Positions 18,038-26,781 of a DNA stretch of 64,000 nucleotides are shown piece by piece. Both the position numbers and the translations under genes were made by a program. Numbering within the stretch: the stretch's first letter is position 1; each line of letters begins with the position of its first letter. This DNA comes from Chryseobacterium sp. ON_d1 (GTDB lineage: Bacteria; Bacteroidota; Bacteroidia; Flavobacteriales; Weeksellaceae). The stretch covers positions 14,232-78,231 of the forward strand of contig NZ_BJTC01000012.1 in assembly GCF_006829085.1 (NCBI RefSeq), given 5' to 3'. Under the pieces are notes generated by a model. That model made no database searches. It was not told the origin of the DNA and saw only the letters and a program-made list of their open reading frames with translations.

Positions 18038-20050
18038 TTATTTATAACTTCTAGTTTTAACCTCGATGTTGTCATATATCAGTTCTTCTTTATGCAACAC
18101 TTCCGCGTTGATATCTGCTCCCTGATATTCCCAAGCTCCGACGTATTTGTAGTTTACGTCATCTCTTTCCGCTTCTCCATCCGGAGTTGAATGGTCTTCA
18201 CGGAAATGTCCACCACAAGATTCGTTTCTGTGCAGTGCATCGATAGCCATTAATTGTCCAAGTTCCAGAAAGTCTGCCACTCTGAATGCTTTTTCAAGCT
18301 CAGTGTTCATTCCTTCTCCTTCACCAGGTACTTTTACGTTTTTCCAGAAGTCGTTTCTTACTTCTTCAATTTCCTTAATCGCTTCTCTAAGTCCTTCAGG
18401 AGTTCTGCCCATACCTACTTTGTTCCACATTATGTGTCCCAGTTTTTTATGGAAGTGATCTACTGAATGAGTTCCTTTATTATTTAGGAAGAAATCAATT
18501 TTATCTTTAATTCCTTTTTCAGCCTCGTCAAATGATCCTGAGTTTGTAGGAATAGCCCCCGTTCTGATATCTGCAGAAAGATAATCTGCAATAGTATAAG
18601 GAAGCACAAAATATCCGTCAGCAAGACCCTGCATCAATGCCGAAGCACCAAGTCTGTTTGCACCGTGATCTGAGAAGTTAGCCTCACCGATTACGAAACA
18701 TCCCGGGATTGTAGACTGAAGGTTATAATCAACCCATACACCACCCATTGTATAGTGAACTGCAGGATAGATCTTCATTGGAGTTTTGTAAGGGTCATCA
18801 GCAGTAATTTTCTCGTACATTACGAATAAGTTACCGTATTTCTCCTCGACCCAACTCTTACCAAGATCATAGATCTGCTGATCTGTTGGATTATGAATAT
18901 GTTTTTCGATAGCAGCTTCTTTACCTTTTTTCATGATCTCTGTAGAGAAATCAAGGTAAACGCCTTCTTTAGTATCATTATTTTCAATTCCGAACCCGGC
19001 ATCACATCTTTCCTTAGCTGCTCTTGAAGCAACGTCTCTAGGTACAAGGTTACCGAAGGCAGGATATCTCCTTTCCAAATAATAATCTCTATCTTCTTCT
19101 TTAATATTTTCAGGTCTTAATTTACCTTCTCTGATAGCTACTGAATCTTCAATCTTTTTAGGAACCCAGATTCTTCCTGAGTTTCTTAATGATTCAGACA
19201 TCAAAGTCAGTTTAGACTGCTGTGTTCCGTGAACCGGAATACAAGTCGGGTGGATCTGTACATAGCAAGGGTTTGCGAAGTAAGCTCCTTTCTTGTGAAT
19301 TTTCCATGCTGCAGAGACGTTTGATCCCATTGCGTTGGTAGAAAGGAAATATACGTTTCCATATCCTCCGGAAGCAATTACAACTGCGTGAGCAGAATGT
19401 CTTTCAATTTCACCTGTCACAAGGTTTCTTGCAATAATTCCTCTTGCTTTCCCGTCAACAATTACAAGGTCCATCATTTCATGACGGTTGTACATTTTGA
19501 TTCTACCTTTACCAATCTGACGGCTCATTGCAGAATAAGCACCTAATAATAACTGCTGTCCGGTTTGTCCTTTTGCGTAGAAAGTTCTTTTTACCTGAAC
19601 CCCACCAAAAGAACGGTTATCTAACTGACCTCCGTAATCTCTTCCGAAAGGAACCCCCTGAGAAACACATTGGTCAATAATATTAGCAGAAACTTCAGCT
19701 AATCTGTAAACATTGGCCTCTCTTGCTCTATAGTCCCCCCCTTTGATGGTATCATAGAATAATCTGTAAGTAGAGTCACCGTCTCCCTGGTAATTCTTAG
19801 CTGCATTGATTCCCCCCTGAGCTGCAATAGAGTGCGCTCTTCTCGGAGAATCCTGGTAGCAGAATGCTTTTACGTTATATCCCTGCTCAGCCAGTGTAGC
19901 TGCAGCAGAACCTCCTGCCAAACCTGTACCTACAACAATAATATCAATCTTATCTCTGTTGTTGGGTGCAACAAGGTTCATATGATCTTTATGATTTTTC
20001 CATTTATCCTTTAAAGGACCCGCTGGAATTTTTGAATCTAATTTACTCAT
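18038..20050 (-). CDS. sdhA: Succinate dehydrogenase/fumarate reductase flavoprotein subunit
   Basis: This 670-residue catalytic subunit oxidises succinate to fumarate in the TCA cycle. The FAD-binding GTGLAGG lies at 41-47. The histidine of RRAHSIAAQGG (His73) is at the site of covalent FAD attachment. Substrate-pocket signatures follow (HPTCIPVHG, HYTMGGVWVDY, GEANFSDHGANRLGASALMQG). The length fits the longer Bacteroidota form; the E. coli enzyme is about 590 residues. It is 15 bp from sdhC and 24 bp from sdhB, so the three subunits are co-transcribed. Confidence 0.97.
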   Translation of the reverse strand: MSKLDSKIPAGPLKDKWKNHKDHMNLVAPNNRDKIDIIVVGTGLAGGSAAATLAEQGYNVKAFCYQDSPRRAHSIAAQGGINAAKNYQGDGDSTYRLFYDTIKGGDYRAREANVYRLAEVSANIIDQCVSQGVPFGRDYGGQLDNRSFGGVQVKRTFYAKGQTGQQLLLGAYSAMSRQIGKGRIKMYNRHEMMDLVIVDGKARGIIARNLVTGEIERHSAHAVVIASGGYGNVYFLSTNAMGSNVSAAWKIHKKGAYFANPCYVQIHPTCIPVHGTQQSKLTLMSESLRNSGRIWVPKKIEDSVAIREGKLRPENIKEEDRDYYLERRYPAFGNLVPRDVASRAAKERCDAGFGIENNDTKEGVYLDFSTEIMKKGKEAAIEKHIHNPTDQQIYDLGKSWVEEKYGNLFVMYEKITADDPYKTPMKIYPAVHYTMGGVWVDYNLQSTIPGCFVIGEANFSDHGANRLGASALMQGLADGYFVLPYTIADYLSADIRTGAIPTNSGSFDEAEKGIKDKIDFFLNNKGTHSVDHFHKKLGHIMWNKVGMGRTPEGLREAIKEIEEVRNDFWKNVKVPGEGEGMNTELEKAFRVADFLELGQLMAIDALHRNESCGGHFREDHSTPDGEAERDDVNYKYVGAWEYQGADINAEVLHKEELIYDNIEVKTRSYK

Positions 20051-20065
20051 ATTAGTATATTGATA

Positions 20066-20728
20066 TTATTGAGTTACAAAATGAAAAATTGCGATAAAAA
20101 TAAACCCTGCAGGAATAAGGATAGAATACCATTTTCCGAAAGCTTTGATTACCGGTGTATATTTTGGATGTCTTGCTCCGATAGACTGGAATGAAGACTG
20201 GAATCCGTGAGCTAAGTGCAATCCTAATAAAACAAAAGCAATTACATATAAAGCCACTCTCCACATATCAGCAAACTTCTCATGAAGTTCCGGCCAGAAA
20301 CGTTCTGCATCAGGAGTCAGTCCTTCTACATACTTATAATTAATTTCATGTAACCAGAAATCATAAAAGTGAAGTACTAAGAAAGCCAAAACCACAGCCC
20401 CTGAAATAATCATATTTCTGGACATCCATGAAGAGTTCACAGAAGGGTTGTTTGATGCGTACTTGATCGGACGCGCTTTATTATTCTTGATCTCCAATAC
20501 AAATCCCATGATGAAATGGAAAATCACTGCAAAACCAAGAATAGGCTGCATTAAGAACTGCACAAAAGGATTATAGCCCATAAAATCTGATGCTGTATTG
20601 AATGCATCACGATTCAGAACTGATAACAAATTGGTCGTCAAATGCAGTATAAGAAAAATCAGCAAAAATAGAGCTGATAATGCCATAGCATATTTTCTAC
20701 CTATCGTAGAACTCGTTAAACCTGCCAT
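20066..20728 (-). CDS. sdhC: Succinate dehydrogenase cytochrome b subunit
   Basis: This 220-residue membrane anchor of complex II has five predicted transmembrane helices. Histidines near helix positions (LILHLTTN, VIFHFIMG, LVLHFYDFW, GLHLAHGFQ) are candidate ligands for two b haems. A single large cytochrome b protein with no separate SdhD is the arrangement of B. subtilis and Bacteroidota enzymes. Family knowledge says it binds menaquinone in such organisms. It is the first gene of the operon. A good promoter match and a palindrome lie directly upstream. Confidence 0.93.
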   Translation of the reverse strand: MAGLTSSTIGRKYAMALSALFLLIFLILHLTTNLLSVLNRDAFNTASDFMGYNPFVQFLMQPILGFAVIFHFIMGFVLEIKNNKARPIKYASNNPSVNSSWMSRNMIISGAVVLAFLVLHFYDFWLHEINYKYVEGLTPDAERFWPELHEKFADMWRVALYVIAFVLLGLHLAHGFQSSFQSIGARHPKYTPVIKAFGKWYSILIPAGFIFIAIFHFVTQ

Positions 20729-20751
20729 ATAAGTTTAAATTTGAATTTCCA

Positions 20752-20779
20752 CAAAATTAAGAAAGTTTAACAATATCAA
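20752..20779 (-). promoter_or_regulatory. Putative promoter of the sdhCAB operon
   Basis: Minus-strand TAATTTTG (20752-20759) and TTG (20777-20779) are 17 nt apart. The -7 box ends 23 bp before the sdhC ATG. Confidence 0.6.
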
Positions 20780-20782
20780 AAA

Positions 20783-20796
20783 GTGAGAAATCTCAC
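20783..20796. promoter_or_regulatory. Perfect palindrome just upstream of the sdh promoter
   Basis: GTGAGA-AA-TCTCAC forms a 6-bp inverted repeat with a 2-nt spacer, starting 3 bp upstream of the proposed -33 element. Size and place suit a dimeric activator site. No regulator is identified and chance cannot be excluded. Confidence 0.3.
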
Positions 20797-20872
20797 AATT
20801 AGACAGTTTGTAATCTTTCTAAATAAGAATTCATCCATTATAAATACAGGAAAACACCTAAATTAAAAACCA

Positions 20873-22651
20873 TTATTTCAATTCATAAATTTTATCTCTG
20901 AAAACAACTTTTTGAACAGAGGGTGGCAAGCTTTTTATCTCAAAATGATCTATTCTTCTGGCAGCACAATAAGGATGCACTATATACCGTAAAATGGTGG
21001 TCTTATTTTCTGTATTTTGAATCCAGAAACAGACTCTGTTACCAGTTTTTATCGAAAAAATCTTGTTTTTGCCAAAGGTATGAACCAATATTTCTTCTTT
21101 ACGGTTTTCAAAAGCTGTACTCCCCGATCTTATCATCAGAAATACTAAAGCGGCCATTATCAATGCCATTGAATTTTTAAAATTAAATTTCAATATCAAA
21201 GGTCTTAGTAAAAAAATAACAACCGATACAGAAATTACTTCTATCCCATTCATCGGAATATTTTCAAAGAACAATACATCTACCTCAGCAAACCAATGGA
21301 TCATCTTGAGTAAAATCTGAATCACAAAATCATATAACCTGTTTATCAATTCAAAATCAGCGCTGGCAGAAATGAGCGCAGTCATTAAGAATGAAAACAC
21401 AATGATGATTTCAGAAAAAGGAACTATAACAAAGTTGGCAATGATTGAGATCAATGAAAACTGATGAAAATAATACAGAACGAGAGGAAATGTAGCCAGT
21501 TGCGCAGATAAAGATATTGTTATGGTATTAAACATTATCTTTTTCACATAATTATCCTGTTTAGGGAAATAGGTAAGAAGAGGCTGATTCAGCCAGTAAA
21601 TTCCTAAAACAGCCAAAAAACTAAGTTGAAATCCAACATCAAAAAGCTGCTGCGTATCACCCATTAAAATAAAAAATGCAGATAACGCCAAAGCATGAAG
21701 CAAATCAGGTTTCCGCTGGAGCAATACAAAAATAAAATAAATGCTCAGCATAATACACGACCGCAAAACTGAATTTCCAAATCCGATAAAAGCAGCAAAG
21801 AGCCAGATAAAAACTAAGCTCAAAATAATAGCATATTTTCGGAACCTTAAGGGAATAAAACGAATCAGCAAAAAATAAAACATTCCAAAAATAACAACGA
21901 TATGAGTCCCTGAAATAGCCAGAAAATGAACCAACCCGGATTTGTTAAAATCCTGTACAGTACCTGCATCTATTTCTGTACGATCTGCCAGAATAATACC
22001 CTTTAAAAATTCTCTGGTTTTCCCACTCATTCCGGTTTTGTCAATTCTCCTGAGAATCATGAACCTATATTGCCGCAGCTTATCTGAAACTGTCAAATCA
22101 TTCCTTTCCGCAGATTGTATTTCTTTTGAAATATAAATCTGATAATCAATATTCCTTCTTTTCAGGTATCTGGCGTAATCAAACTGGAAATCATATTGAG
22201 GAGCCTTAGGTCGTGTAATGTAGGCCTCAGCTTTATAATAGTGAATAAAATCAAGATCTTCACCCCCTTTCGGAATATAAAAGACTGAATTTAAATTTAT
22301 CCTGCCTGCCTGAGCGGTACCCTCAAATTTTCTATATTTTTCAGTCGTATTTAATTTCTGAGAAATCTTAAAAGTAATGGTTTGTTTTTTCTTTACCAGC
22401 AAATGATCATCTGATGAAAAAGTATGATAAAAGTGAAGAATAACTCCTGCCCAAAAGAACAAAATCCCTAACAGAACAGCTCTGATTTTGTGCAGAAAGT
22501 AAGAATGAAAACCAATTAAAACCAGCAGAGCTAGACAAATTGCAACCAGCCAATGAACAACGGACTGACTCAGCAATATCTTTTCCTGAAAAAGAATCCC
22601 AAGAATAAAACATACAGCGAGAATAAGAAGAGGTTGTTTTTGCAATATCAA
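20873..22651 (-). CDS. comEC: ComEC/Rec2-type DNA uptake channel protein
   Basis: This 592-residue polytopic membrane protein has N-terminal transmembrane helices, then an OB-like DUF4131 segment (about 90-190). The Competence domain follows with its usual signature GLVHFLAISGTHIVVIFGM and many transmembrane helices to about 510. The short soluble tail carries no metallo-beta-lactamase HxHxDH motif, so the C-terminal nuclease-like domain of longer ComEC proteins is absent. The family carries single-stranded DNA across the inner membrane in natural transformation. No other competence gene is nearby. Confidence 0.9.
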   Translation of the reverse strand: MILQKQPLLILAVCFILGILFQEKILLSQSVVHWLVAICLALLVLIGFHSYFLHKIRAVLLGILFFWAGVILHFYHTFSSDDHLLVKKKQTITFKISQKLNTTEKYRKFEGTAQAGRINLNSVFYIPKGGEDLDFIHYYKAEAYITRPKAPQYDFQFDYARYLKRRNIDYQIYISKEIQSAERNDLTVSDKLRQYRFMILRRIDKTGMSGKTREFLKGIILADRTEIDAGTVQDFNKSGLVHFLAISGTHIVVIFGMFYFLLIRFIPLRFRKYAIILSLVFIWLFAAFIGFGNSVLRSCIMLSIYFIFVLLQRKPDLLHALALSAFFILMGDTQQLFDVGFQLSFLAVLGIYWLNQPLLTYFPKQDNYVKKIMFNTITISLSAQLATFPLVLYYFHQFSLISIIANFVIVPFSEIIIVFSFLMTALISASADFELINRLYDFVIQILLKMIHWFAEVDVLFFENIPMNGIEVISVSVVIFLLRPLILKFNFKNSMALIMAALVFLMIRSGSTAFENRKEEILVHTFGKNKIFSIKTGNRVCFWIQNTENKTTILRYIVHPYCAARRIDHFEIKSLPPSVQKVVFRDKIYELK

Positions 22652-22787
22652 TTAATTATCCTGATAAAATAGGTAATTAATTAATCACAAATCATCCCTT
22701 GAATAACCAAATAAGCACTCCCTCTTCTTCAAATGAATTTAACAGAGCACTTAATTTTTTACTAAAAAAAAATTATTTAAAAGTAAG

Positions 22788-23879
22788 TTATTTCTTTTTC
22801 AGAAATTTATCCGTCAAACGCTTTGTTTCTTTGATATAAAATAACGGATCTTTCCCATAATCTTCATATTTGAAATCCCCCGCTTTTTTAGGAATGGCGG
22901 GTTCTATCTGTGTCCCTTCATGCCATTCATTAAATGATGTGATTCCAATAAAATCAGGATTTACTTTGATCGCGGCATCAAACATGCTTTCGTAATACTT
23001 TCCACTGTCTCTGCTTTTGAAATTCGCTTCATTCCATGGACGTATTCTTGTATCTGAATAACCGGGGCCTACACAAGGGATAAAAATCAGATGATGATCT
23101 TTGGCGTAGTGGGCCATAAAGTCCCAATTAGCCGTTGTGCTTCCATATACAAAGCCTTCGCTGGCAAAATAGGTATAGAAACCGTCAAAGCCTGCTGAGT
23201 CAAAAAATTTTGCATCATCCTTTTCAACCCACAATCCAATGTAAAGCGCATCCAATTCTGTATTTCTAACGGTTTTCTCTCCGTTTCCGGACAGCAGTTT
23301 AGCCCATTCTTCTTTAGGAATCTTATAACTGTCATAGATATAAAAAAGCGGTTTACCCTCTTTTTTATAAAAAGCATGATGATGAGAATAGGTTTTTACG
23401 AGATAAGACAGCTGGTCTTTTAATTCTGAAGTATTTTTATAAAACGGCTCTATGTGAAATGCAATTTTTAGATCAAAACGGTCTGCAATATCCAGATATT
23501 TGATAAGACTTTTATCGGTGAACGAATCTTTTCCAAGCCAGCTTACCACAACGACTCCTACTCCGGACTCTTTAATCATTTTCATATGTTTTTCAATGAT
23601 CTTCGGGTCATTGGAGCTATAATTTCCAAGGGCCGGATAAAAATTAGCACCAATATCATCTCCCCCCTGATGATGTCCCAGGTTGTTCCACTTCGGGTTG
23701 CTCCAGTGAGGAAGGATATCATGATTCCAGTGCTGATAACTTCCATCCGTTTCCGGATTTCCATACCAGCCATAATAAAAAATCTGAACTCTGTCTCTTC
23801 CATTGTTCTGCTGGGCAGAACCGTTTGAGAAAAATAATGTAAACGTCAGTAATAGCAGAAGACGGGAAAAATAATTCAT
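22788..23879 (-). CDS. Glycoside hydrolase family 99-like secreted protein (endo-alpha-mannosidase-like)
   Basis: This 363-residue protein has a signal peptide (cleavage near NGSA-QQ). The catalytic region opens with IFYYGWYGNPETDGSYQHW and HDILPHW, which resemble the start of GH99 endo-alpha-1,2-mannosidases. Near the end is ITSFNEWHEGTQIEPA, which carries conserved acidic residues of the GH99/WbsX group. It probably acts outside the cytoplasm on mannose-containing glycans, but the exact linkage cannot be read from sequence. It stands alone between comEC and lpxB with no SusCD-like or sulfatase partners, so it is not in a polysaccharide utilisation locus here. Confidence 0.85.
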   Translation of the reverse strand: MNYFSRLLLLLTFTLFFSNGSAQQNNGRDRVQIFYYGWYGNPETDGSYQHWNHDILPHWSNPKWNNLGHHQGGDDIGANFYPALGNYSSNDPKIIEKHMKMIKESGVGVVVVSWLGKDSFTDKSLIKYLDIADRFDLKIAFHIEPFYKNTSELKDQLSYLVKTYSHHHAFYKKEGKPLFYIYDSYKIPKEEWAKLLSGNGEKTVRNTELDALYIGLWVEKDDAKFFDSAGFDGFYTYFASEGFVYGSTTANWDFMAHYAKDHHLIFIPCVGPGYSDTRIRPWNEANFKSRDSGKYYESMFDAAIKVNPDFIGITSFNEWHEGTQIEPAIPKKAGDFKYEDYGKDPLFYIKETKRLTDKFLKKK

Positions 23880-23920
23880 AATTAAAAAGTAGATTAATTT
23901 CTCAAAAAGCTGCGGTTAAA

Positions 23921-25024
23921 CTATACTTTTAATATTACCTCAGCAGCATGTTCACTGGCTCCTTTTCCTCCCAGCTTCTCTCTCAAAAGGCTATAGTCAT
24001 TCAAAACCTGTTCTCTTTTCTCCCCCGCCAGAATTTTATGGAGTTCTTCTACCAGGTTTTTAGTATTCAGATCATTTTGAATCAGTTCTTTTACCACTTC
24101 TCTGTCCATAATCAGATTGACCAGGGAGATATAATTGATATTTTTAACCAGCCTTTTAGCAATAGCATAAGAAACCTTGCTGCCACGATAGCACACTACC
24201 TCAGGAATATTCAGTAAAGCAGTTTCCAGCGTAGCCGTTCCGGACGTAACAAGTGCGGCTTTGGAACATCGCAGCAGGTCATATGTTTTATTGGAAACAA
24301 AATGAACATTATCATCCACATATTTCTGATAAAATTCTTTAGGAAGACTCGGTGCTCCGGCGATGACAAACTGGAAGTTTTGAAAATTTGGTCTTACAGA
24401 AAGCATAATTTCGAGCATCTTTTCCACTTCCTGTTTTCTGGAACCCGGCAATAATGCAATGATTTCCTTTCCGTTCAATCCATTTTCGGATTTGAATTTT
24501 TCAATACTGATTTCCTGCAGATCCGAAATAGCATCCAGCAAAGGATGGCCAACAAAATGGGAATGTACGCCATGTTTTCTGTAAAAATCTTCTTCAAAAG
24601 GAAGAATAACCATCATTTCATCCACATATTTTTTGATGATCTCTACACGGCCTTCTTTCCACGCCCAAAGTTGTGGGGAAATATAATAAATAACTTTGAT
24701 TCCGAGTTCTTTTGCAAATCTGGCAATTCTCAGATTGAAGCCCGGATAATCAACCAGAATCAGAACATCAGGTCTGTTCTTCTGAATATCCTCTTTACAG
24801 AATTTAATATTATTCAGAATTGTCCTGAGATTCATCACAACTTCCAGGAATCCCATAAAAGCAAGGTCACGATAATGTTTTACCAATGTACCGCCCTGAG
24901 CTTTCATCAGATCACCGCCCCAAAATCTGAACTCTGCATTCGGATCCTTGAGCTTTAAGGCTTTCATCAGGTTACTTCCATGCAAATCACCGGAAGCTTC
25001 TCCTGCAATAATATAATACTTCAT
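23921..25024 (-). CDS. lpxB: Lipid-A-disaccharide synthase
   Basis: The enzyme joins UDP-2,3-diacylglucosamine to lipid X to form the lipid A disaccharide at the inner membrane. The start chosen is the ATG giving MKYYIIAGEASGDLHG, the conserved N-terminus of LpxB, for 367 residues. An ATG 24 bp upstream would add only MFSILTIE before this conserved start. Family signatures visible are GHPLLD, LPGSRKQEVEKML and TSGTATLETALLNIPEVVCYR. It is divergent from the DUF2480 gene and no other lpx genes are adjacent. Confidence 0.94.
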   Translation of the reverse strand: MKYYIIAGEASGDLHGSNLMKALKLKDPNAEFRFWGGDLMKAQGGTLVKHYRDLAFMGFLEVVMNLRTILNNIKFCKEDIQKNRPDVLILVDYPGFNLRIARFAKELGIKVIYYISPQLWAWKEGRVEIIKKYVDEMMVILPFEEDFYRKHGVHSHFVGHPLLDAISDLQEISIEKFKSENGLNGKEIIALLPGSRKQEVEKMLEIMLSVRPNFQNFQFVIAGAPSLPKEFYQKYVDDNVHFVSNKTYDLLRCSKAALVTSGTATLETALLNIPEVVCYRGSKVSYAIAKRLVKNINYISLVNLIMDREVVKELIQNDLNTKNLVEELHKILAGEKREQVLNDYSLLREKLGGKGASEHAAEVILKV

Positions 25025-25074
25025 TTCTATAGTAAGGATAGAGAACAAATTAAAATAGATATGATCTTAATTCG

Positions 25075-25082
25075 TAAATTTG
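25075..25082 (+). promoter_or_regulatory. Putative -7 box of the DUF2480 gene
   Basis: TAAATTTG fits TAnnTTTG and ends 20 bp before the ATG at 25103. No TTG is at the expected -33 position. Confidence 0.35.
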
Positions 25083-25102
25083 TTCAAAGATAATGATAAA
25101 AA

Positions 25103-25612
25103 ATGTCAGAAGAATTTGAAATCCGGAATAAAGTTGCTGAAAGCGGCCTTATCAATTTTGACCTTACCACTTTACTGCCAAAAGGGGAAAGAAAGGGTAT
25201 TGACCTTAAAGATTTCCTTTTTCAGGAAATGATCCTGAAAGAAAAAGATTTCCGTGAAAAGGTTGATGCTATCGATACTGAACAGTATAAAGACGCTTAT
25301 ATATACATTTATAATTCTGTAGACACTATTATTCCGCTTTGGGCTTATTTTGTTTTAACCGCAAAACTTACGGATGCGGCAAAAAAAATAGTTTTTGGAA
25401 GCCGTGAAGATCTTGAGGTTATTTTAATGCACAATGCTATCCAGACTCATGATTTTGAGGAAATGAGAGGAAAAAGAGTCCTGGTAAAAGGCTGCTCAGA
25501 TAAAGAGATCCCGGAAAATGCCTATATAGAATTGGTAGAACAGCTAAAACCTGTTGTAAAATCGCTGATGTTCGGTGAAGCCTGCTCTAATGTTCCTATT
25601 ATTAAAAATTAA
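25103..25612 (+). CDS. DUF2480 family protein
   Basis: This 169-residue soluble protein has no signal peptide or membrane segment. It is recognised as DUF2480 from its start (EIRNKVAESGLINFDL) and the block VLVKGCSDKEIPENAYIELV, a family known almost only from Bacteroidota and of unknown function. The Cys/Lys/Glu-containing KGCSDKEIP segment is the most conserved-looking stretch. It is divergent from lpxB and followed by a separate promoter for the next gene, so it is probably its own transcription unit. Confidence 0.85.
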   Translation: MSEEFEIRNKVAESGLINFDLTTLLPKGERKGIDLKDFLFQEMILKEKDFREKVDAIDTEQYKDAYIYIYNSVDTIIPLWAYFVLTAKLTDAAKKIVFGSREDLEVILMHNAIQTHDFEEMRGKRVLVKGCSDKEIPENAYIELVEQLKPVVKSLMFGEACSNVPIIKN

Positions 25613-25666
25613 AGCCCACTGAAATACTCCTTTAAACTTTAACAATAATTATGAAGGACGGTGATT

Positions 25667-25694
25667 TTGTGAGGCATATTTTTTGATAACTTTG
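25667..25694 (+). promoter_or_regulatory. Putative promoter of the DUF937 gene
   Basis: TTG (25667-25669) and TAACTTTG (25687-25694) are 17 nt apart, close to consensus. The -7 box ends 26 bp before the ATG. Confidence 0.65.
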
Positions 25695-25720
25695 GTTACT
25701 TAACATTAATAAACACAAAA

Positions 25721-26377
25721 ATGAGTTTAATTGACCTACTTACAGGGAATACGGGCAACCAGCTTGCTGAACAGGCTGAAAACAAATTCGGAATCAGTAA
25801 AAATCAGGTAATTGCTTTATTAGCGGTAGCTGCTCCTCTTATTATTTCTTACCTTAGAAACAAATCTCAGGATTCTAAAGAAGCGGAAGCTTTAAATAAT
25901 GCTTTAGATAAAGATCATAACGGAAGCATCCTAAACGACGCTTCACAAATTGAATCAAGACAGGCTGAAGGCGGATCTATTCTTGATCATATCTTTGGAG
26001 GACAAAAAAGTACTGTTGAAAACCAGCTGTCACAAAACACTGGAATTTCAATAGACAAAATAGGTCCTATTCTTGCTATGCTGGCACCAGTTGTAATGGG
26101 ATACATCGGACAGCAAAAACAGCAAAATAATGTAAGTGCAGGTGGCTTGGGTGATCTTTTGGGAGGAATCCTTGGAAATGCATCCAATCAGGCGCAGGCC
26201 CAGCAGTCCAATCCTTTGAATGACATTCTTGGAAGTGTTCTTGGAGGTGGCGGACAATCCCAGTCATCCGGAAATCCCCTGAACGATATACTTGGAAGTG
26301 TATTGGGTGGCGGAAACCAACAGCAAGGTGGCGGAGGCCTAGGCAGTATCCTCGGCAATATTTTAGGAGGTAAATAA
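25721..26377 (+). CDS. DUF937 domain protein with Gly-rich C-terminal repeats
   Basis: This 218-residue cytoplasmic protein has two helical DUF937-type repeats (about 10-60 and 85-120), each with an INKxxVIALLAxxAPLI-like helix. The C-terminal third is low-complexity, with the motif NPLNDILGSVLGGG repeated and separated by Gln/Ser/Gly stretches. In solved relatives (YidB-like) the DUF937 part is a small helical bundle; its function is unknown. It has its own promoter and a strong terminator. Confidence 0.85.
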   Translation: MSLIDLLTGNTGNQLAEQAENKFGISKNQVIALLAVAAPLIISYLRNKSQDSKEAEALNNALDKDHNGSILNDASQIESRQAEGGSILDHIFGGQKSTVENQLSQNTGISIDKIGPILAMLAPVVMGYIGQQKQQNNVSAGGLGDLLGGILGNASNQAQAQQSNPLNDILGSVLGGGGQSQSSGNPLNDILGSVLGGGNQQQGGGGLGSILGNILGGK

Positions 26378-26394
26378 TTAATTTAATTTTCATA

Positions 26395-26427
26395 AAAAAG
26401 ACCGGAGATCTGATCTTCGGTCTTTTT
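26395..26427. terminator. Bidirectional terminator between the DUF937 and bTHX genes
   Basis: A 10-bp stem AAAAAGACCG/CGGTCTTTTT (26395-26404 with 26418-26427) has A and T runs on both sides. It ends both the plus-strand DUF937 gene and the minus-strand bTHX gene. Confidence 0.8.
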
Positions 26428-26433
26428 ATTTGA

Positions 26434-26553
26434 TTACTTTTTTGTTTTTTCTGCAGAAGCTGCAAATGATTTCGAGGCCTTTCTCGGTCTTCTTTTACCA
26501 TAGCTGCCGGAATGAATTTTTCCTCTTCTTGATTTTTTATCTCCTTTTCCCAT
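26434..26553 (-). CDS. 30S ribosomal protein bTHX
   Basis: A 39-codon gene is read by hand on the minus strand: ATG at 26553-26551, stop TAA at 26436-26434. It starts MGKGDKKSRRGKIHSGSYG and continues with a very basic KRRPRK stretch, then a Ser/Ala/Lys tail. The GKGDKKSRRGKI start is typical of the small THX protein, which sits in the head of the 30S subunit in Thermus and is widespread in Bacteroidota. Its composition (over a third Lys or Arg, no acidic cluster) fits rRNA binding. It is convergent with the DUF937 gene and shares its terminator. Confidence 0.9.
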   Translation of the reverse strand: MGKGDKKSRRGKIHSGSYGKRRPRKASKSFAASAEKTKK

Positions 26554-26660
26554 AGTAATATGTATTGGTTATCATACGAATTTAGAAAATACCTTGTTAA
26601 AATCCAATTAATGAAGCTGTTAAAATTTTATAAATTAAAAAGGGAAGCCGTAAGAGGGAG

Positions 26661-26771
26661 GCTGGAAGTTGCTATCAGTTCACTATCTTTATTATTGATC
26701 TTTAAATCAATTATTCTTAAAAACAATTTGTGTATTTAGTACTTGAGTACTTCCTTATTCCATCTTCCAGC
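26661..26771. repeat. Imperfect inverted repeat in the bTHX-MATE gap
   Basis: GCTGGAAG (26661-26668) is repeated inverted as CTTCCAGC (26764-26771), 95 bp apart. Purine-rich copies of related words (GGGAAGCC, GGGAGGCT) lie just before the left arm. A smaller palindrome AGTACT-TG-AGTACT (26738-26751) is inside. It could be a remnant of a REP-like intergenic element; it is too weak to call a transposon. Confidence 0.35.
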
Positions 26772-26781
26772 ACTCAGCTTC

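Noticed and set aside
20052..20264. A 70-codon frame inside sdhC
   Set aside because: It is another frame of sdhC, which is strongly supported; nothing in it is conserved.
25025..25048. Upstream ATG as the lpxB start
   Set aside because: It adds only eight residues before the conserved MKYYIIAGEASGD start, so the inner ATG is preferred.
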